From positions 77,501 to 100,000 of the forward strand of contig CAUYUJ010000949.1 in assembly GCA_963575745.1 (NCBI GenBank): a DNA stretch of 22,500 bases. Reading direction: 5' to 3'. Every line of letters begins with the position of its first letter. The first letter of the stretch is position 1. Origin of the DNA: Prorocentrum cordatum. Lineage: Eukaryota > Sar > Dinophyceae > Prorocentrales > Prorocentraceae. Below, in pieces: positions 1 through 9,992 of the stretch. The translations under genes and the position numbers were made by a program. The notes under the pieces were generated by a model, which saw nothing but the letters and a program-made list of their open reading frames with translations, searched no databases and was not told where the DNA came from.

Positions 1-825
1 CAAGTTGTTGGACACGCTGTCGGCTGTCAGACGACATGTGGGCGAAGAACAGGGCGGCCGCGCCCATCTGGAGATAGTGGCGCATGCATGTGGCATTCTC
101 CCAGCGCCCACGGTACTGTAGCAGTCCCAGGTTCTGAAACGAGCGGAAGCGATGGACGGCCTCGCCCCGTCGCAGCGACCCGAGGGTGTTGGGCAAGTCG
201 CTGATGCCAGCGAGGTCCTTGAGGTAGCTGACGTCTGGGGCGGGTCGCGCAACTGTCCTCAAAAACGCGCCCCACTAAGCAAATCGGCGCAGCATCGTCG
301 ATCACGGCGCTCTGGAACTTTGGCCCTCGGTCCGATGTCCTGGCAGAGGGCGGCCCAAGCACGCCTTTATTGACGTCGCCCCCCAGGCCCCCAGGCTAAG
401 ACGAGGTGCTGCCCGAAAGCATTCGCGACCTCGCTGGGCCGCAGCAGCGAATGAAAGATGAGGAGCAGGCGCGCTGACGTCCTGCCCCATCACTGCGCCT
501 GGGCAGCGACGGCCAGGGCCAGCCGCACTTCGACAGGCACGGGCGTGCGCATCTCGACTGGCTCGAAATTGCGCCAGCGAGGCACCGCGGCCCAGGCTAG
601 GCGCGGTTGACCCCGGGTTTGGGGCCAGCGGAACTGGGCGCCAACTGGGGCCTCGGATCCCCGAGAATACGGCGCCTTCGCGACGTCAAGGCACTGCGCG
701 CAGGCGACGAGAGCGGCATTGAACTGCTCGACGTCGCGCGCTACGTCGACGGAGCGGGGCGGCCCTCGACTCTGAAGCTTCAGATACTGACGGGCAATGG
801 CCGGCTTGACTGCCACTCAGAGGCC
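1..825 (-). pseudogene. Tyrosine recombinase (phage-integrase type), broken, C-terminus cut by window edge
   Basis: This would catalyse strand cutting and joining during element integration. The core-binding part reads at 490-816 (VKPAIARQYLKLQ, then VDVARDVEQFNAAL). After a TGA at about 490, the same frame gives the box I region LLLIFHSLLRPSEV (about 425-465), where the Arg of LLRPSEV is the expected first catalytic arginine. After a frame change, the box II region reads without a stop from about 275 to 2: SLRRGEAVHRF (second Arg), then RGRWENATCMRHYLQ, with GRW at the His/Trp position and the tyrosine nucleophile encoded at 74-76. The spacing and the LRRG..GRW..RHYLQ pattern are typical of tyrosine recombinases. 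At least one stop (TGA near 490) and one frameshift (275-360) break it. The catalytic third is the best preserved part of the whole element. Confidence 0.8.
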
Positions 826-1289
826 CCGCCGGGCCCTCGAAGCCGCGCGCCGCGAGACTGCGCCCGGGCGCGCGAGTGGGGAAGCTCCCAAGAGCAGCGC
901 CACCTCCGCGAGACGCCGCCAGACGTCGTCGTCGCGCTTGATGCCGCCCTCCAGGACGAGGTGCTGGCAGCCGCGGTCGCATCGCCTTGCCAGCAGGAGC
1001 AGGAGTGGCCGCCGCCCCCTCCAGGCGACGGCCTCGCGCCAACGTTCGCCCCCCACGCGCGCCAGTCCATGGCGCACTCATGAGAGGCGCCGCGCTGAGG
1101 GATTCCTGGAGCTCCAGAAGCGCGAATTGAAGAGATTGCCGAGGCCGCCCCCGCGCGCGCGCAAGACGCCCGCGCGGTCGGGGGGCTTCGCGAGAGCCAG
1201 CCCGGCTTCCACGCCTGCAGGGTCTCCTCGGGGCGTTGCCGCGGCCCCCGCGGCCGCGGGCGAGTCCGAGGGAACCGAAGGCACAAGAT
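826..1289 (-). pseudogene. Linker between methyltransferase-like and recombinase modules, unrecognised
   Basis: The minus strand has open stretches in two frames (817-1077 reads LARRCDRGCQHLVLEGGIKRD and so on) but I recognise no motif. Position and strand suggest it is spacer between the GPPC-motif segment and the recombinase core-binding region. Frame use changes at least once, as elsewhere in the element. Confidence 0.4.
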
Positions 1290-1600
1290 CATGGGTCGCG
1301 AGAAAGTCCCGCAAGGGGGGCCCAGGGCGGCCGCCATCGGCCCGACCGCCACGATGAGTTCGACCCCCTGGGAAAGCACGTCGGGATCGGCGAGGCCCTC
1401 GAGAGGGCCGCGCAGCACGTCGAGGCCGATGAACGATCCAGCCGCTGCTCTCTTGAGCTGCGCTGAGGGGAGCTGTCGGCCCGCTGAAGGCGTCGCTGAA
1501 AATGCGCAGTCGGCGGCCGAAGACGGAGCGGCGCGCGCTCGCGGCCCGCCTCCAGGGCTTCTCGACGGCGGCGACCGATCCCGCCACCTCGGAAGGGCGC
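1290..1600 (-). pseudogene. Methyltransferase-like segment with GPPCGTFSR motif
   Basis: Seen: in one frame the minus strand reads SFIGLDVLRGPLEGLADP at about 1390-1445, then LGPPCGTFSRPMI at about 1285-1325. Known: cytosine-C5 DNA methyltransferases carry a G-x-P-C-x-x-F-S motif IV with the catalytic cysteine, and dinoflagellate retroelement proteins often have a GPPC-T-FSR segment between RNase H and recombinase. Inferred: this is that domain, heavily shortened. The S-adenosylmethionine-binding motif I is not recognisable upstream, so even the ancestral activity is uncertain. Confidence 0.5.
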
Positions 1601-2216
1601 GGTCTGGCCTCGCGCACCCTGGCGCCTCTCGTTGGGCCACCTGCAGAATCGCGGGCGCTCCGCGCCCGCAAGAGAAAGGGGGGGCACCCGGCGAACAGCA
1701 CAACGGGAGAGTCATGGCGAAGATCCTGCGATGGACCCTGCTGGACAATCGTCCTCGGACGCCGGCGCAGCGCGCGACCTGCGCGCTTGGCCGGCGATCT
1801 GCGGGCGACGACCTCCGGCGCAATGCGACGTCGGCCCGAGAACGCGCGGCGAAGCAGGGCGGCGAACTGTTTGGGCCCGATCCAGGAGCGGAGCAGGGAG
1901 TCACCGGGGGGCCCCGCCCCCCAGGACCTCGAGAGGCCAGCCGAGATTTGGGGGCCCAAAAGGTTCGGGATTCACCGCGCCTTTGCGTCGAGAAGCCCGC
2001 GCCCACAAACAGACCGCCTCCTCCTCGTTGAGCGGGGCCGACACGACGCTGCCAACGAAGAGGGCGGCGCCCGAGGCGAAGACCTGCTCCGCCATCGCGG
2101 AATCGAGCGAGCTCCTGAATAATGGGAACAGGAGAGCCAGCCCCATCAGCTCGTCGATCACTGGATTCGGCCGTCAGCGTCGCGCCGCAGGGCCCGCGCC
2201 AGACACGCGAAGCCAC
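1601..2216 (-). pseudogene. RT connection and RNase H-like segment, frameshifted
   Basis: At 1901-2161 the minus strand gives IDELMGLALLFPLFRSSL followed by VFASGAALFVGSVVSAPL, which fits the region after the RT thumb, where an Asp-rich A(T/S)DAS strand of an RNase H fold is expected; here Asp is replaced (ASGAA). Further down, PKQFAALLRRAFSGRRRI at 1810-1870 and DSPVVLFAG at about 1690-1720 resemble the later strands, DS being the usual acidic position. The frames differ between these pieces, and the first acidic residue is missing, so RNase H activity would be lost. The assignment depends on its position between a clear RT and a clear recombinase. Confidence 0.55.
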
Positions 2217-3150
2217 GCGAAGAGCTTATCCGCGAGACACATGGCGGCCCGGCGAAACATCAGACGGCGAACCCAGCACCCGACCAGCCTCCTCATCAGA
2301 GCGACCGACTCGGCCCCGACGAGGACGACGCGCGCGGCGAGCACTCCGCGCTGCCTGCCTTTCACCACCTCCCCGCCAACGTCGAGACGCGCTGAAGATC
2401 CCCGCCCCCGGGCGACGCCTTGGGCTGGCCCAGGGTTGCCTTCTCGATCGCAACCCTGGCGCCCTTGCCGAACCCGCCGAAGAGCTGCGCGTCGGATCTG
2501 GTCCGAGGCGCCAGGGCCATCACAGAGGCCAATGACCACGCGGTCGGGCGAGCCACCCCCCGCTGCGGAAACGCGGACCCTGCAGATCGCAGGCAACGTC
2601 GATGCGCACCCCGGGCCGCCTCCGAGGCCATCTGGTCCCCCGCGGCAGGAGCTGCCAACGCCGGCGCGATCTCGCCATGACCGCGCCGTAGTCCACCTCG
2701 CACGAGACCCCCTGCCCCAGCAGCTCGCTGGCCCCGAAGTCAGAGACAAGGATGGCCCCCTGGACCCGGGCGCCCGGCCACTGCAGGAGGTTGAAGAAGT
2801 CCTTGGCATCGTCTGCGGAGATCGCCAAGCACAGGCCCTACGAGGGCAACATCTCTGCGAACTGCGAGGCGTGGCGCGAGATGGCGAGACGCTCTAGGCA
2901 GGCGCGTCGACCGCTGGCGAGCTCCGCGGCAAAAGCATACTCGCGGAGGACCTCTCTCAGAGACTTCTCGAGCGCGTTGCGGCCGCGCCTGTCAATGATC
3001 ACCCTCAGCCCGCGGTCGCCCATTTTCTTCGCGCCGAAGAGCCCAGCGCGGACAGGGATGCCCGCGCGCAGTTGGAGGCTCTCCGGACGCGCGAGCCGCG
3101 CAGGCCTAGCATCCCACGCATGCGCTGCCACCGCGGCCCAGTAATCCACG
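2217..3150 (-). pseudogene. Reverse transcriptase domain, broken
   Basis: The N-terminal palm reads at 2838-3149: LFGAKKMGDRGLRVIIDRRG then NALEKSLREVLREYAFAAEL, a pattern of dinoflagellate RT fragments (K-DG-RVI-D-R--N). Motif A follows at 2793-2828 as AISADDAKDFFNLLQWPG, with the acidic pair and FF. After frame changes, the thumb/connection reads at 2220-2320 (LVGCWVRRLMFRRAAMCLAD). The catalytic x-x-DD motif C was not found between 2330 and 2520, either because of a deletion or decay. The reading frame shifts at about 2830, 2520 and 2220. RNA-directed DNA synthesis was the ancestral role; this copy cannot encode it. Confidence 0.7.
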
Positions 3151-3540
3151 CGCGCGAACGCGAAAAGCAGCTAACTGGGAAGGCGACTTGGCTCGAGGTC
3201 AGAGACGCGGAGCGCGCGGATGATGACGCCGTGCTCGGCGACGCGACTGGCTCCTGGAACAAGGTCGTCGCGCCGCTGGACGGGGCGAGAGGCCCCGCAA
3301 AATGCGCACTGCCTCCCAGGCGCGAATCGCCATTGAGTTCTGCCAGGGCCCGATGGATGCCAGCGGCGCCGCCAGTCAGGAACGGCATTGACTCCTCGAC
3401 GCGGCCACAACCAGGATGCTTGTCATCAAGCTGGCGCACAAGCTGCCACTGTCTCTCGCTCAACGGCGCGGAAAGGCAGAACGCCGCCGACCCACCTGCG
3501 GGGCGGCCAAGCGAGAGCCAGGAGGGATAGGCGACGGACT
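3151..3540 (-). pseudogene. Region upstream of RT, unrecognised
   Basis: The minus strand is open over 3005-3463 (begins MSERQWQLVRQLDDKHPGC) and in a second frame over 3171-3410. The first phrase resembles the leader before dinoflagellate RT domains, but I cannot name a domain. It lies between the truncated third ORF1 repeat and the RT palm, so it is probably the N-terminus of the pol-like polypeptide. Confidence 0.35.
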
Positions 3541-3780
3541 CGTTGACCCGGCGCCGCCGACGTCTCTCCCGATGTCACCGCGCGTCTTCGCGGGCGACCG
3601 CGGCGCAGCTCCAATCTCGCGCCGGTCGCAGGGGAGCCCGCGGGGCACGCGCAGCTCCCGACAGGGGCCCGGGGGCAAGATACCCCGCCGGGGCGAATTT
3701 GGAGACCCCCGCCTCTTAAGCCGCAGAGCGAGGCCGGCAAGCCAGATGCCGAAAGAGCGCAAATCACCGAATCAACGGCG
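3541..3780 (-). repeat. Truncated third copy of the ORF1 tandem unit
   Basis: This stretch matches 5740-5945. Shared landmarks are GACCGCGGCGCAGCTCCA (3596 and 5764) and the CCCCG-CGGGGC-AA stretch at about 3683 and 5851. The match stops near 3540, where the RT-associated sequence begins, so the third unit holds only the first couple of hundred bases of the repeated protein region. Confidence 0.65.
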
Positions 3781-5935
3781 GCCCGCAAAGTCGGAGTCGC
3801 AGGTGGTGACGGCCAAGGCCCGACTCCCGAGCTGGCCCCTCGCCAGCCCCCTCAGCAGGCCCACTGGTTGCGTCTGGAGACGATCACTCGCCCCCCCCCG
3901 CCACCGCCGCCGCCGCGTGCTCCTGCTTGTTGGCCCAGCTGTTCGACTTTTGTCTCAGACGCGGCCATTGCCGGCGCGGTCCACGGCGCCGCCCCCGCGC
4001 CCTCTTTTGGAGGCGCTCTCGAGTGCCTCAACCAGCGGGACGCGCGAGAACTCGCCGCCCGGCCCGCCCTGGGCCGCGATCAGCCGAGCCCGCCTCCAGG
4101 AACCGCTCGCATTCACTGACTGCTGCGCGGCCTTCAGCAACTGGCCGATCCGGGCGCCGGGGAGGGCGCGCCGCCGCGACTCGCGCATGGCATGGAGGGG
4201 CGCAAGCATCTCCCAGAGGCGCCCGCGTTCCTCCAGGCGCCCGAATCTGACCCCCTGCCTGCCACGGCGCGCCCGCGGCGTCGCAGCCGAGCTCGGCGAC
4301 CGCCGGAGCGTCGACATCTGCGATTCGCGCTGACCCGTTGAGCGCCGGGAGCCATGTGCATGCCCCCTTGGCACCGCTGATCCCGGCCACTGGGTCCGCC
4401 TCTCCAGAGCCCGAGGCTGCGCCCCCGAGGTCGCCCGGGGTGGCCACGTCCTCCTTCGCCTGCTTGGAGCCGCCGACCTTCCCCAGTGCCTGCAGCATCG
4501 CAAGCTGGATGGCCTCGTCTGCGTCGCGGCCGCCTGCCTCGACGAGGGCCCCGAGGTCGAGGTCGGCCCTCTTCTCCGGCTCCGCGAGGCTGCCCTGCTC
4601 GCGCAGGGTGGGGCCCGCCCGCCCGCTGGGGCAGCCCACGAGCCGTCGCCGGGGCGTCCTCTGCCGCCCTGAACTGGGGGGGCGCTGGGGCGGGCCGCGC
4701 CCCGAGAAGCTGGGCCGCTGTCCCGGGCGGCGCCGCGCGCGAACTGCGCAGAAAGAACCCGCTCAAGACAGGGGACGGGCGCCGGCGCGCTCGCGGAGGG
4801 CCCCGCCCGAGGGGGCAACCCCGGAGCGGCGGGGGGGCGGGCGCGGAAGCGAGGCCACGGGCCCCCATGCTTCTCCTCTCGACCTGCTCGATTCGGATCG
4901 AGAAGCCCCTCAATTGGCCGCCGATGGCTTTCTGCAGGTCGCGATGTTCGAAGCTCCCGAAACGATCTGCAGATCGTCGCGCGACGCGCGGGCGCGCCGA
5001 GAGGTCGCGGCCCTCTTGGCGCCGCTCGCCGCGCGCCCCCGCCTCGCCGCGCGCCCCGCGCGCCCGCCTGCAGCGGGAGGGGCGGCGAGCGCGGGCCACT
5101 CCGCGGGCGCGGCCAGCGGCAGCGTCGCCCGTTGAGGGGGGCGCCTGGCGGGCGGGGCCACGGGCTACCCAGGTCCGCCAAGGGGCCCATTCCCCTCCGC
5201 GCCCGGGCTGCCCGCCACGTCGGCGCCGCGCGTCCGACCTGCCCGCGCCCCTCTTGGTCTCCCGTGCCCTCGCCAACGCGCTCGTCGGGAGCGAAGTGCC
5301 TCTCTCCATCGATCTGCCCGTCGGCGGAGAGCCGGAAGCCGACGCGCCCTGGGGCGCAGGGCCGGGGAAAGTGGCAGGTCGGAGCAGGACCCCAATATTC
5401 CAATCGTCGGGCTGCGGGGCGAGATCAGCGAGCTCGAGCAGTTCCGGCTGAGCAGGCCCGCCAACTGAGACGAAGAACTCGATCACCTCGCCCTCCACGC
5501 AGCTCCCAATGAATCGCGCCAGGAACGCCGGCGAGACCTTCATGCAGGCCGCGGATGCCGGCAGTTCCTCGCCATGGGCCGACCGCAGCAGCGTCGCCGA
5601 GACATAGTCGACGGAAGCGAGCGAGCCGGCGTCGTCAGGGAGGCAGACGGCGGGCACCGCGACGAGGAGCTCCCCCAGCTCGAGGTCGCCGAGGGCGCCC
5701 TGGGTCAGGGCGTCGACGGCGCCGAGGCCGCCCCCCCCGAAGCCACCGCGCACGTCTGCGCGGCGACCGCGGCGCAGCTCCACTCTCAGGCAATTCGTAA
5801 GGGAGTCCACCAGGCATGAGCAGCTCTGGACACGGCCGGGGGGCACGACGCCCCGTCGGGGCAAATCTGCACGCCCCCGGCTCGAAGAAGGCACATCACG
5901 AGGTCGGCGTGGCAACTGCAAAAACAACAGATCAC
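3780..5935 (-). pseudogene. ORF1-like (gag-like?) protein, tandem copy A
   Basis: The N-terminal domain reads in one frame at 5340-5927: GDLELGELLVAVPAVCLP, then AGSLASVDYVSATLLRSAHG, FLARFIGSCVEGEVIEFF and LLELADLAPQPDDW. A middle part has VGFRLSADGQIDGERHF. Then comes a possible short coiled coil (RIEQVERR, about 4880). The C-terminal domain, over about 4130-4560 in changed frames, has DADEAIQLAMLQALGKVGG and ARIGQLLKAAQQSVNASGSW. The function is unknown to me. The C-terminal pattern (A-IGQ-LKA-QQSVN--GSW) recurs in dinoflagellate retroelement-associated proteins, so a structural, gag-like role is an inference. It lacks the RNase H1-like N-terminal piece seen before copy B. Several frameshifts make it a pseudogene. 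Confidence 0.6.
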
Positions 5936-8058
5936 CGACTCAACGGCGGCACGCGAAGTCGGAGTCGTAGACGAAGACGACGAAGGCCCGACTCCTGAGC
6001 TGGCCCCCCATCGGTATCTTTATAAGCTCGGGCCCATCTGGAGACGATGCCTCCTCCGCCGTCGCCGCCGCCGTCCTGCTCCTCCTCGTTGGTCCACTTC
6101 TTGGACTTCTTGTTCCAGGCGCGGCCCTCGCTGCCGCGGTCCTCGGCGGCGTCGCCGCCCCCTCTCTGGAGGGCGTTCGCGAGCGCATCTGTCTCGCGCA
6201 GGCGACTGAGGCAGCGAACTCTACGGGGCGCGCCGGGCCAAGCCCCTCGCCGACCGACCCGACCTGGGCCGCGGGCCAGGGAGGCCCGCGATCAGCCAGC
6301 GATCAGCCAGGCCAGCCTACAGGAGGCCGCGTGCATTCACCGACTGCTGCGTGGCCTCCAGGAACTGGCCGATCTGGGCGCCGAGGAGGTCGCACTGCCG
6401 GGACCTGTGGGGCGCACGCAGAGACGCTGGCATCTCCCAGAAGAGCTCGTCGTTGTCCTCGGGGCGCCCGAATCTGATCATCTGCCTGCCATGGGGCATC
6501 ATGCTCCATGGCACGCTGGCGGCGTCGCAGCCTTGCTCGGTGATGGCCGCGGCGTCGACGCGGGCGGACGACGCCCCATTGGCCCCGGCCGACGGGCCCG
6601 CCTCCCTGGAGCTCGAGGCAGACGCGCCCCCGAACCGGCGGTCGGCCAGGGTGGCCTCGTCCAACCTCGCCCTCTTGGGCCCGCCAACCTTCTCCAGCGC
6701 CTGCAGCATCGCAGGTTGGATGGCCTTGTCTGCGTCGCGGCCGCCCGGCGGGCGACCTGCTCGCGCGGGGGAGGTCCGTCGGGCCAGCGGAGCAACCCGC
6801 GCTGCCGCTGGCGCCTCTTCTGCCGCCCTGGTCTGGACAGGCGCCGGGGCTGGCCGAGGCCCCAGCAGACGCGCGGCCGTCAGGGCACGGCAGCGGGCGA
6901 GCTCTGAAAGGGGAGCTGGCCTGGGACCAGGGGGGCAGGTGCCAGCGCGCCCTGGGCGGGCCACGCCCGAAGGAGCGTCTCCGACCTGGCAGGGGGAGCT
7001 GCCGCAGAAGCGAGGCCATGGGCATCCGTACTTCTCTTTCTACCTGGTCGATTCGGCTCGAGAAGTCCCTCGGCTGGCCCCCGATGAAATCAAGAAGCTC
7101 GCTCCTGAAATTCCCGAAGGCGCTCTGAGGGTCGTCGCGCGACGCGCTGACCCGCCGAAGGGTTGCCGCCCCCTTGGCGTTGCTCGCCGCTGGCCCCTGC
7201 CCCCCTGCACGGCCCGCGCCCCCCCCTTCCGTGGAAGGGGCGGCGGGCGCGGGCCTTCCCGCGGGCGCAGCCAGCGACGGCGTTGCCCCCTGCAGTGGGC
7301 CACCTGGCGGGCAGGACCATGGGCCCCCAAGGCCCGCCAGGAGTGCCTCCCCCTTCGCGCCTACACCGCCCGCCACGTGGTCGCCGCGCCGGCGATCTGC
7401 CCACTCCTGCGCGGCAGCCTTGCGGGCTGCGTCGACTTCGTCGCCCCCTGCGCCCTCGCCATCGCGCTCGTCGGCCACGAGGTACCTTTCCACGTCGACC
7501 TGACCGTCGACCAGGAGCTGGAAGCCGACGCGCCTCGGGCCACCCTGCGCCGCCGGAGCGGGGAACGCGGCAGGCCGAAGCAGGCCCAATCCTCGGGCCG
7601 CGGGGCCAGCTCGGCCAGCTCGAGCAGGGCTGGCCGGGCGGCTCCGCCCGCCGAGTCAAAGCATTCGATCACCTCGTCCTCCGCGCAGCTCGCTGCCAGC
7701 CTCGCCAAGAACGCGGGGGGGGAACCTTCACGCAGGACAAGTGCGCAGGCTTCGCCGAGGGCTGACCGCAGCGCCACCGAGACATAGTCTACAGAGGCGA
7801 GCGAGCCAGCGACGCGCGGGAGACATACGGCGGGCACCACGATCAGGAGCTCCTCGAGCTCGATGTCGCGGAGGTCGTCCTCGGCGAGGCCATCGACTGC
7901 GACGGGGCCGTCGAACTTGGCGAACCAGGCCCCGACGACGCGAGTTTCGCACCGCTCCACCGCACCGGCGGCGCGGGCCACTGCTATCAGCAGCTCGAGG
8001 AGCTATGAGCGCAGCAGGACGCCCCCAATCTGCTGCAGCGCACCTGCAGGCAGCATCG
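5936..8058 (-). pseudogene. ORF1-like (gag-like?) protein, tandem copy B
   Basis: The module order is the same as in copy A. The N-terminal domain is at 7590-7981 (DIELEELLIVVPAVCLP, AGSLASVDYVSVALRSALGE, LLELAELAPRPEDW). Then come VGFQLLVDGQVDVERYLVAD at about 7480-7540, SSRIDQVEREV at about 7030-7060, DADKAIQPAMLQALEKVGG at about 6680-6740, and the C-terminal domain VPWSMMPHGRQMIRFGRPED to IGQFLEATQQSVN at about 6330-6520. The tail at 5936-6128 matches 3780-3964 of copy A. An in-frame TAG at 8003-8005 and frameshifts near 7590 and 6960 break it. It diverges from copy A at the DNA level but keeps protein similarity, which suggests that the duplication is old or was under selection for some time. 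Confidence 0.62.
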
Positions 8059-8518
8059 TCATTGCGCCCTGCTCCAGTCGAAGACCTTGGCGGCGTATGT
8101 GAAGTCCCGCTGCTCGTCAGAGAGTCTGTCGATTGCCTCGCCCACCGACGGGAACCGACGCTGACGATTCCGCCCGCTTGTGTACTTGCCGTCTCCGAGC
8201 CTGGCCACGATCGCCTGCCACGCGATCGCACCGCCCCTGCACACCCACGAGGTCCTCGCTGGAACTGGGAACGGCCCAGATTGCGTAGCAGCGGTTGCCA
8301 TCGGCAGCGGGGGCCTGGACCACAGATCCCGCACCTGCCGCCCCGCTGGGCGGCCTGCGTTGGGTGCTCTCTGGGATCACGACCCAAGGTACGGCCTCGA
8401 GGTCCTCCGCCCCCTCGGATGCGGCCTCCTCGCGGCTGGGGGCAGGCCTAGAGTAGGCCTCGAATCCAGGTGCAGGCTCGTGGACTGCCCGCGCCTTGGC
8501 CGCAGGCCCCCCACGCAT
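8059..8518 (-). pseudogene. N-terminal part of ORF1 with RNase H1 hybrid-binding-like domain
   Basis: From the Met at 8518 the frame runs through an acidic, low-complexity leader (EEAASEGAEDLEAVPWVVIP) to CYAIWAVPSSSEDLVGV at about 8245-8300. A one-base shift near 8240 is then needed to continue with GGAIAWQAIVARLGDGKYTS and RFPSVGEAIDRL. The pattern Y-A-x-W, G-V, AW, Y-x-G, RRF-S-EEA fits the RNase H1 N-terminal / viroplasmin fold that binds RNA-DNA hybrids. The sequence then reads on (SDEQRDFTYAAKVFDW) into copy B. The domain assignment is inferred from a short pattern. Apart from the shift, this part is open. Confidence 0.45.
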
Positions 8519-8608
8519 CAACCGCGGGCACGCCCGGCGCGTGGCGCGGGGCGGGCAGGGTCCGAGAAAACTGCAGGTCACTTCGTTAAGTATCACAGCC
8601 GCCGTGCT
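8519..8608. other. Short spacer between retroelement and microsatellites
   Basis: No motif, terminal repeat or gene was found. The right end of the retroelement may lie here, but no target-site duplication can be tested because the other end is outside the window. Confidence 0.4.
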
Positions 8609-8719
8609 CACATCATCAGCATCATCATCATCATCATCATCACCACCACCACCACCACCACCCCCATCAGCATCATCGTCATCATCAGCAGCAACAGCAG
8701 CAGCATACTCATCATTATT

Positions 8720-8788
<69 letters not shown>

Positions 8789-8852
8789 GTCATCAACACA
8801 ATCATCATCATGATAGTGACCACCATCCTCATCAACATCATCATCATCATCC

Positions 8853-8891
<39 letters not shown>

Positions 8892-8926
8892 GCATCATCA
8901 TCATAATCAGCATCAACATAATCAGT

Positions 8927-8965
<39 letters not shown>

Positions 8966-9262
8966 GCCATCATCAGCAGCATCATCATAATCAGCATTGT
9001 CCTTGTCATCATCATCAGCAGCATCATCATCCACATCATAATCTGCAAAATCATCATCATCATCATCCGCATCATCATTATCATCATCATCAACATCATC
9101 TTCAGCATCATCATCACCATCAGTCTAATCATCATCATCGTCATCATCGTCTTCATCATCATCCTGCTCATCATCATCAGCATCATCATCACAATTCTCA
9201 TCGTTATCATCGTTATGATCGTCATCATCGTCATCACCGACATGATGATGATCATCATCATA
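8609..9262 (+). repeat. (ATC)n microsatellite, interrupted, about 650 bp
   Basis: The plus strand is almost only CAT/ATC triplets, with CAC, CAG and CGT variants. At 9241 it switches to GATGATGATC then CATCAT, a small local inversion. The long plus and minus open frames across it (poly-Ile, poly-Asp, poly-Met) are products of the triplet repeat. Confidence 0.97.
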
Positions 9263-9459
9263 CTCAACCCCCCAGTCCCTCCTGCTCATCATTCCGCAAG
9301 ACATTCCAATAAGAATTGTCTCCTATACGGTCCGCAATGCAACTTGAGTGTCTTGAAGGAGGGGGACGAGCAGGAGGAGGAGGAGAAGGCGGATGAGGAA
9401 GGAGGAGAAAGGAAGAGGAGGAAAAGGAAGATGGCGAGACGGATGGGGGTCGAGAAGAG
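9263..9459. other. Spacer between oppositely oriented triplet arrays
   Basis: A non-repetitive part (9263-9355) is followed by a purine-rich GGA/GAAG tract (9357-9431). No coding evidence was found. Confidence 0.6.
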
Positions 9460-9913
9460 GGATGATGATGGTGGTGACGACAATGGTGGTGGTGATGCTG
9501 ACGCTGATGCTGCTAATGATGATAATGGTGATCATGATGATAATGGTGACGGCGATGGTGATGGTGATAGGGATGGTGATGGTGATGGTAATGATGATAG
9601 GGGATGGTGATGGTGAGGGTGAGGGTGACAGTCATGGTGGTGATAACGATGGTGATGGTGATGATGGTGATTGTGGTGAAGTAGATGGAGATTATGAAGA
9701 TGATGATGCTGATAATGAGGATGATGACGGTGATGATGATGGTGAAGATGATGGTCATGATGATGATGATGGTGGTGATGATGACGAAGGAGATGATGGC
9801 GATGTAGATAGTGTCGGTGCTGGTGATTGTGATGATGGTGGTGATGATGAAGATTATGATGATGGTGATGATGATGCTAATGATGATGACGACGACGATG
9901 ATGATGACGATGT
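9460..9913 (+). repeat. (GAT)n/(GGT)n microsatellite, interrupted
   Basis: Mainly GAT and GGT triplets on the plus strand, i.e. the reverse complement of the ATC array at 8609-9262. Point variation is frequent (GAC, GCT, GAA). Confidence 0.95.
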
Positions 9914-9992
9914 CATACCATGCCATGCAATGCCATGCCATGCCATGCCATCCCACGCTATGCCATGCCATGCTATGCCATGCCATGCTGAT
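9914..9992 (+). repeat. (CCATG)n pentanucleotide array
   Basis: About fifteen units of CCATG, with variants CAATG, CTATG and a CCCACG. It separates the GAT array from the GGT array. Confidence 0.9.

Larger units (their letters stand above)
1..8518 (-). mobile_element. Decayed tyrosine-recombinase retroelement (DIRS-like), degenerate
   Basis: The minus strand reads, in order, an ORF1-like protein (tandemly duplicated), reverse transcriptase, RNase H-like segment, methyltransferase-like segment and tyrosine recombinase. Each module is recognisable only by moving between frames, so the copy is inactive. Known DIRS-like elements carry gag, RT-RNase H, often a methyltransferase, and a tyrosine recombinase instead of a DDE integrase; the module set here fits, although the methyltransferase motif is of cytosine-C5 type. 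No terminal repeats are seen: the recombinase runs off the left edge, and the right border is put at the first in-frame Met of the ORF1 region, just before the microsatellites. Alternatives are a chimera of two neighbouring elements, or a gene family of dinoflagellates captured from such an element. The module identification rests on motif memory, not on a database search. Confidence 0.7.

Noticed and set aside
797-2897. Long plus-strand frames (up to 421 codons) in the retroelement region
   Set aside because: High GC removes stops on both strands. Only the minus strand gives RT, RNase H-like and recombinase motifs.
8180-9610. Long plus-strand open frame of 476 codons and minus-strand poly-Asp/Met frames
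   Set aside because: They are translations of the ATC triplet repeat; the flanking non-repeat parts belong to the minus-strand retroelement.
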